A stretch of 5,855 nucleotides of DNA from Sphingomonadaceae bacterium (GTDB lineage Bacteria > Pseudomonadota > Alphaproteobacteria > Sphingomonadales > Sphingomonadaceae): NCBI GenBank assembly GCA_019245455.1, contig JAFARM010000009.1, forward strand, positions 1 to 5,855. The letters run 5' to 3'. A program made the position numbers and the translations under genes. The notes under the pieces were generated by a model. It had not been told where the DNA came from. It searched no databases and was given only the letters and a program-made list of their open reading frames with translations. Within the stretch, counting starts at the first letter, position 1. Each line of letters opens with the position of its first letter. Below, piece after piece: positions 1 through 5,792 of the stretch.

Positions 1-232
1 TTATGCCGCGCGCGGGCGGGCGGACGGGTTCAGCGGCATGATGGCGCTCCACCCGAAGCAGATCGCCGCGATCCACGCCGGCTTCGCCCCGAACGACGCC
101 GAGGTCGCCGCCGCCGAGCGCATCGTCGCGGCGTTCGCGGCGGCTCCCGGCGCGGGCGCGCTGTCGGTCGACGGGCGGATGGTCGACGCGCCGCACCTCG
201 CCGCGGCGAAAGCGGTTCTCGCCCGCCGCTAG
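1..232 (+). CDS. HpcH/HpaI aldolase / citrate lyase beta (CitE-like) protein, C-terminal fragment
   Basis: This is the last 76 codons of a gene that begins left of the window; the frame is open from base 2 to the TAG at 230-232. The visible piece reads DGFSGMMALHPKQIAAI, which matches the GF-x-GK-x-x-IHP-x-Q signature near the C-terminus of the CitE/malyl-CoA lyase family. It is followed by a FAPNDAEV helix start and an AFAAAPGAGALSVDGRMVD segment. In this family the C-terminal D in the 'DGKMVD' segment reaches into the active site of the neighbouring subunit; here it is present (VDGRMVD). Family members cleave or form C-C bonds of 3-hydroxyacyl-CoA thioesters such as malyl-CoA, beta-methylmalyl-CoA or citramalyl-CoA, in the cytoplasm. 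The substrate cannot be decided because the N-terminal and central catalytic residues lie outside. An internal ATG pair at 38-43 is not a credible start, since the conserved motif begins before it. It is convergent with the transporter gene and shows no sign of belonging to the same pathway. Confidence 0.88.
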   Translation, partial: YAARGRADGFSGMMALHPKQIAAIHAGFAPNDAEVAAAERIVAAFAAAPGAGALSVDGRMVDAPHLAAAKAVLARR

Positions 233-1416
233 CGCCGCCGGCTCGCCAGCACCGCCAGCGCCAGGTCGGCCGTCACGTTCGTCACCGTGTAGAAGATGTC
301 GGGCACCAGATCGACCGCAAGGAACAGCGGCAGCAGCGTCGCCGGCAGCCCGGCGGCGATGACCGGCGGCGCGTAGGCGGCGAAGAACGTCGTCTGGTTC
401 GGCAGCCCGGCGATGACGAAGGTGCCGACCACCGCCAGCGCCACCGTCGAGGCGAGCGCGCCCGGCCCGAGCGCGACGCCGTTCAGGTGCGCGACCGTCA
501 GCGTGACGACGACGATCGACGCCGGTGCGGCCAGGCGGAACAGGGCGACGGCGAGCGGCAGGACGACGCCGGCGCGCTCGGAATCGGCTCCGGCATCGCG
601 CGCGGCCGCGATCATCGCCGGCAGCGCGGCGAGCGACGAGCGCGTCCCCGCCGCGATCGCCTGCGGCGTGACTGCCGCGCGGGCGAAGGTGCCGACGCGG
701 CCGCCGGTCAGCGCGACGACCGCGTACATCGCGACCCCCAGCGCTACCGTCACCGCGATCTGCGTGCCGATATAGCCGGCCAGCGCCGCGCCGATGCCCG
801 CGCCGAGCTGCTCGCCGAGCGTGAAGCTCAGCGCCAGGACGCCGAGCGGCGCGAGGTCCAGGATCCAGCCGACGACGACCAGCATCGCCCCCGCCAGCCC
901 GTCCAATGCGGCGAGGAAGGGGGCGGCGCGCTCGCCCGCGCGCGTGGCGGCGAGGCCGAGGACGGCGGCGAACAGCGCCAGCGGCGCGATCGCGCCGCTC
1001 GCCGCCGCGGCGACGAGGTTGGGGGCGATCAGCCCGCGGATCGCCGCCGCCGCGCCCGGCACGCCGTGACCTGCCGCATCCGCGGGATGGTCAGGGGAAA
1101 GCGCATGAAGGGGCGCGAGGAACGGCGGCGCGACGACCGCGGCGAAGATCGCCGACAGCAGCAGCAGCCCGGCCATCCACGCCGCGCTCCGCGCCAGCGC
1201 CGGTGCCCCCGCCGTCGTCCGCACCGCGCCCGCGACCCCGGTGACGACGAGCGGCCCCACCAGCGGCAGGACGGTCAGCCGCAGGGCATGGAGCCAGAGC
1301 CCGCCGACGAGATCGGCGGTTGACGATACTGCCGGGCTCGCGCCCCGCACCCACGCCCCCGCCGCCGCCCCGACGGCCAGCGCGGCGAGCGTCAGTCCGC
1401 CGATCGCGCGCCTCAC
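229..1416 (-). CDS. Divergent DAACS-family (dicarboxylate/amino acid:cation symporter) transporter
   Basis: Predicted inner-membrane secondary transporter of 395 residues, close to the usual 400-430 for the family. It has multiple long hydrophobic segments and the DAACS re-entrant hairpin signatures. Hairpin 1 is AAGTRSSLAALPAM (about 255-269), equivalent to the TRSSSGTLP tip of GltPh. Hairpin 2 is FVIAGLPNQTTFFAAY (about 333-348). TM8 holds DLVPDIFYTVTNVTADLA (369-386). Mapped to GltPh, D369, D373, N380 and D384 correspond to D390, D394, N401 and D405, but the side-chain-carboxylate arginine R397 is Tyr376. The TM7 NMDGT cation motif is replaced by FRLAA (293-297). Acidic amino acid uptake is therefore unlikely; a neutral or otherwise modified amino acid, with altered ion coupling, is inferred. 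The start is the GTG at 1416, which overlaps the upstream monooxygenase stop as GTGA with no clear Shine-Dalgarno sequence, pointing to translational coupling. The open frame continues upstream to 2001, but that part is antisense-frame reading through the monooxygenase gene. It is the last gene of the minus-strand operon. Confidence 0.87.
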   Translation of the reverse strand: MRRAIGGLTLAALAVGAAAGAWVRGASPAVSSTADLVGGLWLHALRLTVLPLVGPLVVTGVAGAVRTTAGAPALARSAAWMAGLLLLSAIFAAVVAPPFLAPLHALSPDHPADAAGHGVPGAAAAIRGLIAPNLVAAAASGAIAPLALFAAVLGLAATRAGERAAPFLAALDGLAGAMLVVVGWILDLAPLGVLALSFTLGEQLGAGIGAALAGYIGTQIAVTVALGVAMYAVVALTGGRVGTFARAAVTPQAIAAGTRSSLAALPAMIAAARDAGADSERAGVVLPLAVALFRLAAPASIVVVTLTVAHLNGVALGPGALASTVALAVVGTFVIAGLPNQTTFFAAYAPPVIAAGLPATLLPLFLAVDLVPDIFYTVTNVTADLALAVLASRRR

Positions 1417-2453
1417 GCCGCGACGCGGCTCACAGGCCGGATCACCTGGGCGGAAAAGCGTTCCATTTCCTCGGCTTGCGGGCTCATCTGGAGGAGGAGG
1501 AGGTCGACGCCGGCCGCCTCGAACGCGGCGATGCGCGCGCCCACGTGCTCGGGCGTGCCGATCAGCCCGGGGCGCAGGCCGCGGTTGGTCACCGAATATT
1601 CGCGGACCTTCAGCTCCCGCTCGAGCTGCGTGCCCTTGAGCCATTGGTCGAAATTGTCGAAGCCCGGCGGCAGGCGGTCGCCCATGTCGGTGATGCGGGC
1701 GAGCTCCGCCTCCGCCTCGCGCGCGCTGTCGCGGACGATGGCGTAGGCGGCCATGCCGAACACCATCGGCGGCAGGCCGAGCCGCTCCCGCCGCGCGCGC
1801 ATATCGTTGATCTTGGCCGCGATTATCACCGGTTCGTCGCCGTGCATGACGTACGCGTCGCAATGCGCGGCGATCATCGCCTTCGCCGCCTCGCTCTCGC
1901 CGCCGGCGTAGCGCAGTGGCTTGGCCGTCGGCTTCGGCGAGCAGATCGCGCCGACGGTGGCGTAATAGCGGCCGGAGAAAGTTAAACGATCGTGTGACCA
2001 AAGCCCTTCAACCACTTGCAACCACTCGGTGGTGCGGGCGTAGCGGTCGTCGTGTTCGTCGAACTGCAGCCCGTACTGCCGCGCCTCCTCGGCCCACCAC
2101 GACGAGACGACGTTGAGGCTGAGCCGCCCGCCCGCGATTTGCTGAATGTTCGCCGCCGCCTTGGCGAACAGCGCCGGGTTGTGGAAGTTGGGGCGGACGG
2201 CGACCATCAGCTCGAGCCGCTTCGTCACCGCCGCCAGCGCCGCCGCCGTCGACCAGGCGTCGAGCGCGGGCGCGTCCATCCCCTTGACATCGTTGAGGTT
2301 GAGCTCGGCGATCAGCGTCAGGTCATAGCCGATCGCCTCCGCCCGCTGGCACAGCGCGCGAGTATAGTCCCACGTCGCCGCCATGCCCTCGTCAGGCACG
2401 TTCCGCAGCCAGCCGCCGAACACGGGGGCCCAGAAGCCGTAGCGCATCGTCAT
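1413..2453 (-). CDS. LLM-class flavin-dependent monooxygenase (SsuD/SfnG-like)
   Basis: Cytoplasmic bacterial-luciferase-like TIM-barrel enzyme of 346 residues, a normal length for two-component, reduced-FMN-dependent monooxygenases of the alkanesulfonate/dimethylsulfone group. Visible hallmarks in order are: the first beta strand MRYGFWAPVFGGW (3-15), LNDVKGMDAPALDAW (53-67), VAVRPNFHNPALFAKAAANI (84-103), GGRLSLNVVSSWW (108-120), the GLQFDEHDDRYARTTEW stretch (128-144), RYAGGESEAA (181-190), which is the flavin-phosphate region, and the C-terminal LIGTPEHVGARI (297-308). The group normally needs a separate NAD(P)H:FMN reductase, and none is encoded in this window. Residues that line the SsuD sulfonate site appear replaced: by my hand alignment R226 is Ala235, H228 is Tyr237 and C54 is Ala63. 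Alkanesulfonate is thus not the expected substrate. The start at 2453 is preceded by GAGGTG five bases upstream and overlaps the ATP-grasp stop (ATGA). The stop overlaps the transporter GTG. The middle position in the operon implies it acts on the product of the ligase or on the imported compound. Confidence 0.92.
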   Translation of the reverse strand: MTMRYGFWAPVFGGWLRNVPDEGMAATWDYTRALCQRAEAIGYDLTLIAELNLNDVKGMDAPALDAWSTAAALAAVTKRLELMVAVRPNFHNPALFAKAAANIQQIAGGRLSLNVVSSWWAEEARQYGLQFDEHDDRYARTTEWLQVVEGLWSHDRLTFSGRYYATVGAICSPKPTAKPLRYAGGESEAAKAMIAAHCDAYVMHGDEPVIIAAKINDMRARRERLGLPPMVFGMAAYAIVRDSAREAEAELARITDMGDRLPPGFDNFDQWLKGTQLERELKVREYSVTNRGLRPGLIGTPEHVGARIAAFEAAGVDLLLLQMSPQAEEMERFSAQVIRPVSRVAA

Positions 2454-3361
2454 CCCTTCACCTCGCGGATCGTCTGTTCGAGATGGTCCACCAGCCGCTC
2501 GTGCGGGTCCCAGCCGAGGACTTCAAGTGGCTTGGCAACGAAGTTCGACAGGGCGTTGATATCGTAGATCCTGGCCACGCCGTCGCGATCGTCTACCATC
2601 ACCTCGATGCCGCCGAGATCGAGGTGCGCGGCAGCAGCGAGTCGCTCCGCCGCGCGAATCCAAGCAGGCGGGGGGTCACGGCGCGTCATCGTCACCCCGC
2701 TCCCCGGAACGACGCAGGCATCGGCCGGGCACAGGTCGAAGGCGTCGGCCGGGCTGGCGATGTCGATCGCGTAAAGGAACTTGCCCGCCAGCGTCTCCAG
2801 CCGCGTGACGATGCCGCCCCGCGCCGGCACGTACTCCTGGACCAGCAGCACGCGGTCGATGCTGTCGGGCACGCTGCCGTCGGCGATGGACGCCGCCAGC
2901 TCCGCGGCGCTGGCATAGCGGGCGATGCCCGCGCCCGAGCCGCCGATGTTGGCCTTGACCATCACCGGAAAGCCGATCGCCTCTGCGGCCGCCGGCAGGT
3001 CGGCGGGGCGGTGGACGACGCGGGTGCGCGGCACGCCGAGGCCAAGCCCGGCGCTCAGCGACAGCTGACGCGCCTTCGAACTGTCGACCGCGATCGTCGC
3101 CGCGCCGTTCAGCACGCGCGCGCCCCGCGCCTCCCAATGAGCAAGCAGCGCCTCGGCGTAGAAGATCGGGTGGTCGGCCGCTCGCAGGAAGCTCGACATG
3201 GCGACGCGGCTCAGCACGACCGGCGCGGGCGGCCCGGCCTCGGGGTCGAAGGCGTGGCCGTCGAGGTGGAGCGCGGCATAGTTGACCCCGCGCCGGTCGA
3301 GCGCGGCGAACAGCGGCGCGAACCAGGCGGGGTGTTCGTAGAGGACGGCGAGATCGGGCAT
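2450..3361 (-). CDS. ATP-grasp ligase, RimK/glutathione-synthase-like
   Basis: Predicted cytoplasmic ATP-dependent ligase of 303 residues, the usual size of stand-alone RimK-like ATP-grasp enzymes. These activate a carboxylate as acyl phosphate and join it to an amine or thiol. An N-terminal pre-ATP-grasp fold (about 1-90, opening LAVLYEHPAWFAPLFAAL) leads into the ATP-grasp domain. Visible elements are S-S-K96 followed by a SAGLGLGVPRT segment (103-113), the glycine-rich ATP loop FPVMVKANIGGSGAGI (131-146, with Lys136 as the nucleotide-binding lysine), hinge VQEYVP (174-179), GGIEVMVDD (250-258, Glu253 a likely metal ligand) and DINALSNF (267-274, where Asp267 and Asn269 match the metal-binding E/D-x-N motif). 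All core elements are present, so it is probably active. The substrate is unknown: RimK relatives add glutamate to proteins, peptides or cofactors, but others act on small molecules. The ATG at 3361 has a perfect AGGAGG five bases upstream. It is the first gene of the minus-strand operon, and its TGA overlaps the monooxygenase ATG. Confidence 0.9.
   Translation of the reverse strand: MPDLAVLYEHPAWFAPLFAALDRRGVNYAALHLDGHAFDPEAGPPAPVVLSRVAMSSFLRAADHPIFYAEALLAHWEARGARVLNGAATIAVDSSKARQLSLSAGLGLGVPRTRVVHRPADLPAAAEAIGFPVMVKANIGGSGAGIARYASAAELAASIADGSVPDSIDRVLLVQEYVPARGGIVTRLETLAGKFLYAIDIASPADAFDLCPADACVVPGSGVTMTRRDPPPAWIRAAERLAAAAHLDLGGIEVMVDDRDGVARIYDINALSNFVAKPLEVLGWDPHERLVDHLEQTIREVKG
2459..2464 (-). 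promoter_or_regulatory. Shine-Dalgarno for the LLM monooxygenase
   Basis: On the minus strand the sequence reads GAGGTG, then five bases, then ATG at 2453. The site lies inside the last codons of the ATP-grasp gene. A second in-frame ATG at 2447 would be 11 bases away, so the spacing favours 2453 as the start. Confidence 0.6.
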
Positions 3362-3366
3362 CCGGC

Positions 3367-3372
3367 CCTCCT
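3367..3372 (-). promoter_or_regulatory. Strong Shine-Dalgarno for the ATP-grasp gene
   Basis: The minus strand reads AGGAGG, then five bases (GCCGG), then ATG at 3361. This is a consensus ribosome-binding site. It fixes the start of the first operon gene and suggests efficient initiation of the coupled cistrons downstream. A GC-rich potential hairpin (CGCGCC, 6-base loop, GGCGCG at 3375-3392) lies immediately upstream in the leader. Confidence 0.7.
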
Positions 3373-3506
3373 AGCGCGCCGTCGCGGGCGCGTCAGTCGC
3401 CAACTTCGACGCGACGCCCAAGCTGAGCTTTAGCTCCGGCCGAACGGGCGCGTCCGCGATATTGCGGTTGCGAGAGGGCTCTGGCTTCGTCATCGTCCGC
3501 TCATTC

Positions 3507-3514
3507 GAGGGGGA
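3507..3514 (+). promoter_or_regulatory. Shine-Dalgarno for the amine oxidase
   Basis: GAGGGGGA is followed by seven bases and ATG at 3522. It decides the start in favour of 3522, which places the twin-arginine motif at residues 4-5, over a TTG 20 codons upstream that has no ribosome-binding site and would bury the export signal. Confidence 0.65.
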
Positions 3515-3521
3515 CGGCAAC

Positions 3522-5105
3522 ATGGTGACACGGCGGCGGCTGCTGACCCGGCTGGGGATGCTCGGCGGCTTGGGCGCGACCTTCGGGGCGATGCAGGTGC
3601 TCGGGCTGAACGGCGCGCGCGCGGCCGAGGCGATGGTGCCGCTGCCGCCGGGCGCGGGGCGGCACGTCGTCGTCCTCGGTGCCGGCATCAGCGGGCTGAC
3701 CGCCGCCTATGAACTCGAACAGGCGGGGTACCGCGTCACCCTGCTCGAGGCGCGCGACCGCGTCGGCGGACGGGCGTGGACGATCCGGGGCAACGACCGG
3801 ATCGAGATGATCGGCGAGCCGGCGCAGACCGCCAGCTTCTCGCCGGGCATCTACATGAACGCCGGCCCGGCGCGCATCCCCAGCTTCCACACCGGCCTGC
3901 TCGGCTATTGCGACAGGTTCGGCGTGCCGCTCGAGGTCGAGGTCAATTCGAGCCGCTCGGCCTACGTCATGGCGGCGGACGGGACGAAGATTCGCCAGCG
4001 CGTCGCGGTCAACGATCTGCGGGGCCACATCGCCGAGCTGCTGGCCAAGGCGCTCAACCAGGGCGCGCTCGACCAGGCCGTGACCCCGGCGGACAAGGCG
4101 CGGCTGCTGCCGTTCCTCAAGTTCTACGGCGACCTCGGCGATGACGGCCGCTTCACCGGCACGGCACGGTCGGGTGAGGTGCGCGACGGCGTCGCCGGCG
4201 TGACCATGGCCAAGCCGCTGACGGCGCTGCCGCTCGAGCAGCTGCTGGCGAACGAGCAGCTGCCGCTCGCGCTGTTCGAGGACTTCCTGCCGATGCAGGC
4301 GACGATGGTCGAGCCGGTCGGCGGCATGGACCGCATCCACGCCGCCTTCGACCGCAACCTGAAGCATCCGGCGATTCGCGGGGCCGAGGTCGTGCGCATC
4401 CGCCAGAGCGAGGCCGGCGTCGGTGTCGACTGGCGCGACCGCAAGTCGGGCGCAATGCACAGCGTCGCCGCCGACTATATGGTCTGCACTATCCCGTTCG
4501 GCGTGCTGAAGGACATCGCCGCCGACTTCGCGCCCGCGACCAAGGCGGCGATCGCCGGCGTCCAGTACGACGAATCGTGCAAGGTCGCCTTCGAGGCACC
4601 GCGCTTCTGGGAGCAAGACCAGATCTACGGCGGCATCTCCTTCGTCGGCGGCCAGACATCGCTCGTGTGGTACCCCTCGTCCGGCCTGCACACGCCGCGT
4701 GGGATGCTGCTCGCCTGCTACAACAACGGCGCCGACGCGGTCGCCTTCGCCAAGCGCCCGATCGGGGAGCAGATCGCGGTCTCGCGCGGCGTCGTCGAGC
4801 GGCTGCACCCCGGTCACGGCCGCGACCTTGCCGGCGGGATCGCCGTCAACTGGCGCAAGGTTCCCTTCAGCCTGGGGCCGTGGCCCGACTACAACCCTGG
4901 CGGCCCGATCCCGGCCGCGATCGAGCCGCCGATCGACACGCCGGGCTTCCGCCACCTGCTCGAGCCCGATGGCCGCGTCTGGTTCGCCGGCTCGGCCTTG
5001 AGCCAGACGCCGGGGTGGCAGGAGGGGGGCATCGCCTCGGCGCGTGCGCAGATCGCCAAGCTGGCGGCGCGGGCGGCGGCCGAGCCGGTGCGCGCGGCGG
5101 CATGA
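3522..5105 (+). CDS. Tat-exported flavin amine oxidase, L-amino acid oxidase-like
   Basis: Predicted FAD enzyme of 527 residues oxidising an amine or L-amino acid to the imine, with H2O2 as usual by-product in this family. Residues 1-37 look like a Tat signal peptide: T-R4-R5-R-L-L-T, a Gly/Ala/Leu core, then ARAAEA with possible cleavage after Ala34 or Ala37. It should fold with FAD in the cytoplasm and act in the periplasm. The Rossmann motif VVVLGAGISGLTAAYEL (49-65) leads to Glu76 in LLEARDRVGGRAWT (74-87), the GR-rich amine oxidase signature. MNAGPARIP (112-120) matches the snake-venom LAAO segment carrying the substrate-carboxylate arginine; here this is Arg118. CKVAFEAPRFWE (353-364) contains Lys354, equivalent to the conserved active-site lysine. 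The C-terminus has VWFAGSALSQTPGWQEGGI (486-504), where Trp499 fits the aromatic residue near the flavin; Ser491 replaces the usual Glu of FAGE. Its TGA overlaps the GNAT start (ATGA), so the two are coupled. An amino acid is the best-supported substrate class, but a tested specificity cannot be assigned. Confidence 0.9.
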   Translation: MVTRRRLLTRLGMLGGLGATFGAMQVLGLNGARAAEAMVPLPPGAGRHVVVLGAGISGLTAAYELEQAGYRVTLLEARDRVGGRAWTIRGNDRIEMIGEPAQTASFSPGIYMNAGPARIPSFHTGLLGYCDRFGVPLEVEVNSSRSAYVMAADGTKIRQRVAVNDLRGHIAELLAKALNQGALDQAVTPADKARLLPFLKFYGDLGDDGRFTGTARSGEVRDGVAGVTMAKPLTALPLEQLLANEQLPLALFEDFLPMQATMVEPVGGMDRIHAAFDRNLKHPAIRGAEVVRIRQSEAGVGVDWRDRKSGAMHSVAADYMVCTIPFGVLKDIAADFAPATKAAIAGVQYDESCKVAFEAPRFWEQDQIYGGISFVGGQTSLVWYPSSGLHTPRGMLLACYNNGADAVAFAKRPIGEQIAVSRGVVERLHPGHGRDLAGGIAVNWRKVPFSLGPWPDYNPGGPIPAAIEPPIDTPGFRHLLEPDGRVWFAGSALSQTPGWQEGGIASARAQIAKLAARAAAEPVRAAA

Positions 5106-5644
5106 GCGACGTCACGCTCCGCGCGGCGGTGCCCGCCGACGTGCCCGCGCTCGAGGCGCTGATCGCCGCCTCGGCGCGCGCGCTGGGGCGCGGCTTCTAC
5201 ACCGATGCCGAAACCGAGGCAGCCATCACCCATGTCTTCGGCGTCGACTCGGCGCTTGTCGCCGACGGCAGCTATTTCGTCGCGGAGGTGGACGGCGCGC
5301 TCGCCGGCTGCGGCGGGTGGAGCGCGCGGCGGACGCTGTTCGGCGGCGACCGCTTCGCCGGGCGCGAGGACGATTGGCTCGATCCGGCGACCGACGCTGC
5401 GCGCATTCGCGCCTTCTTCGTCGCGCCCGCGTTCGCGCGGCGGGGAGTCGGTCGAGCGATCCTCACCGCCTGTGAAGAAGCGGCGCGCGCTGCGGGCTTT
5501 CGCACCGCTGCCTTGATGGCGACGCTTCCGGGCGTCCCGTTCTACGCCGCGAGCGGCTATGTCGCCGGCGGCGGCTCCGTCTTCCACGACTGCGGCGGCA
5601 TCCGCGTACGCTTTGTGCCGATGACGCGCCCGTTGTTGCAATAG
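5102..5644 (+). CDS. GNAT-family N-acetyltransferase
   Basis: Cytoplasmic acyl-CoA-dependent acyltransferase of 180 residues, typical for a single GNAT domain. It opens with the usual beta1 MSDVTLRAAVPADVPALEAL. Motif A is ARIRAFFVAPAFARRGVGRAIL (100-121), where R-R-G-V-G-R (113-118) forms the pyrophosphate loop for acetyl-CoA. The following helix is CEEAARAAGF (124-133). Motif B is TLPGVPFYAASGY (141-153), with Tyr148 in the position of the usual general acid. The acceptor cannot be read from the sequence; GNATs of this type act on small-molecule amines, amino acids or antibiotics. The ATG overlaps the oxidase TGA (ATGA) and lacks its own clear Shine-Dalgarno, so it is probably translated by coupling and made together with the oxidase, although the oxidase is exported and the GNAT is not. 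The stop is TAG at 5642-5644. Confidence 0.9.
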   Translation: MSDVTLRAAVPADVPALEALIAASARALGRGFYTDAETEAAITHVFGVDSALVADGSYFVAEVDGALAGCGGWSARRTLFGGDRFAGREDDWLDPATDAARIRAFFVAPAFARRGVGRAILTACEEAARAAGFRTAALMATLPGVPFYAASGYVAGGGSVFHDCGGIRVRFVPMTRPLLQ

Positions 5645-5693
5645 AGTGACAGCCGCGCGGCTTTCATCGTCGTATCCGGACTCCGTTGTTGCA
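5630..5693. repeat. 11-bp direct repeat pair CCGTTGTTGCA
   Basis: The same 11 bases occur at 5630-5640 (last codons of the GNAT gene) and 5683-5693 (intergenic), start to start 53 bp apart, close to five helical turns. Flanks differ. This could be a pair of binding sites upstream of the gene starting at 5805, or chance. Confidence 0.4.
5651..5662 (+). terminator. Weak candidate terminator after the GNAT gene
   Basis: AGCCGCGCGGCT is a perfect 12-bp palindrome seven bases after the GNAT stop, followed by TTC and no real T-tract. As RNA it can form only a 4-bp stem with a 4-base loop. It is in the right place to end the oxidase-GNAT transcript but is poor as an intrinsic terminator. Confidence 0.22.
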
Positions 5694-5792
5694 CTGCGGT
5701 GAACGCCGGACGAAGCTTGCCGGGTGGCAGTCGAGCGCCGGCGGGGATGGCCGGCCGCGCGGCGGCAAGAACCGCGGCAACGTCCGCATCAC

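Larger units (their letters stand above)
3362..3521. promoter_or_regulatory. Divergent intergenic region with two palindromes, presumed shared control region
   Basis: This 160-bp stretch separates the start codons of the ATP-grasp operon (leftward) and the amine oxidase operon (rightward), so both promoters should lie here. I could not identify convincing -35/-10 boxes. Two short inverted repeats stand out. AAGCTGAGCTT at 3420-3430 has perfect 5-bp arms around one base and lies about 60 bp upstream of the ATP-grasp ATG. CCGCGATATTGCGG at 3454-3467 pairs 6 of 7 positions and lies about 55 bp upstream of the oxidase ATG. Their near-symmetrical placement would suit operator sites for one regulator acting on both units, but the two sequences are unlike each other. 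No regulator gene is present in the window. Confidence 0.45.

Noticed and set aside
487..1323. Long plus-strand open frame opposite the transporter
   Set aside because: Arg/Asp/Gln-rich low-complexity translation typical of the antisense frame of a GC-rich gene; the minus strand encodes a recognisable membrane protein.
1417..2001. N-terminal extension of the transporter frame by 195 codons up to 2001
   Set aside because: This part overlaps the well-supported monooxygenase gene in another frame, is rich in Arg/Gly/Pro without family similarity, and the GTG at 1416 gives a normal-length transporter and a standard 4-base overlap.
3375..3392. GC-rich hairpin in the ATP-grasp leader as a riboswitch or attenuator
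   Set aside because: A 6-bp GC stem is expected by chance at this base composition, and no leader peptide or known riboswitch core is present.
2483..3433. 316-codon plus-strand open frame opposite the ATP-grasp gene
   Set aside because: Antisense shadow with biased Arg/Val/Asp/His composition; the minus strand carries clear ATP-grasp motifs.
3462..3521. TTG start for the oxidase at 3462
   Set aside because: It lacks a ribosome-binding site and would place 20 residues before the twin-arginine motif; ATG 3522 has a good Shine-Dalgarno.
3501..4955. 484-codon minus-strand open frame opposite the amine oxidase
   Set aside because: Its length comes from GC bias; there are no recognisable motifs, and the plus strand has a complete FAD oxidase with a ribosome-binding site and signal peptide.
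4577..5101. Upstream extension of the GNAT frame through the oxidase gene
   Set aside because: The extension overlaps the oxidase in a different frame and has no GNAT similarity. The GNAT domain starts at the ATG at 5102.
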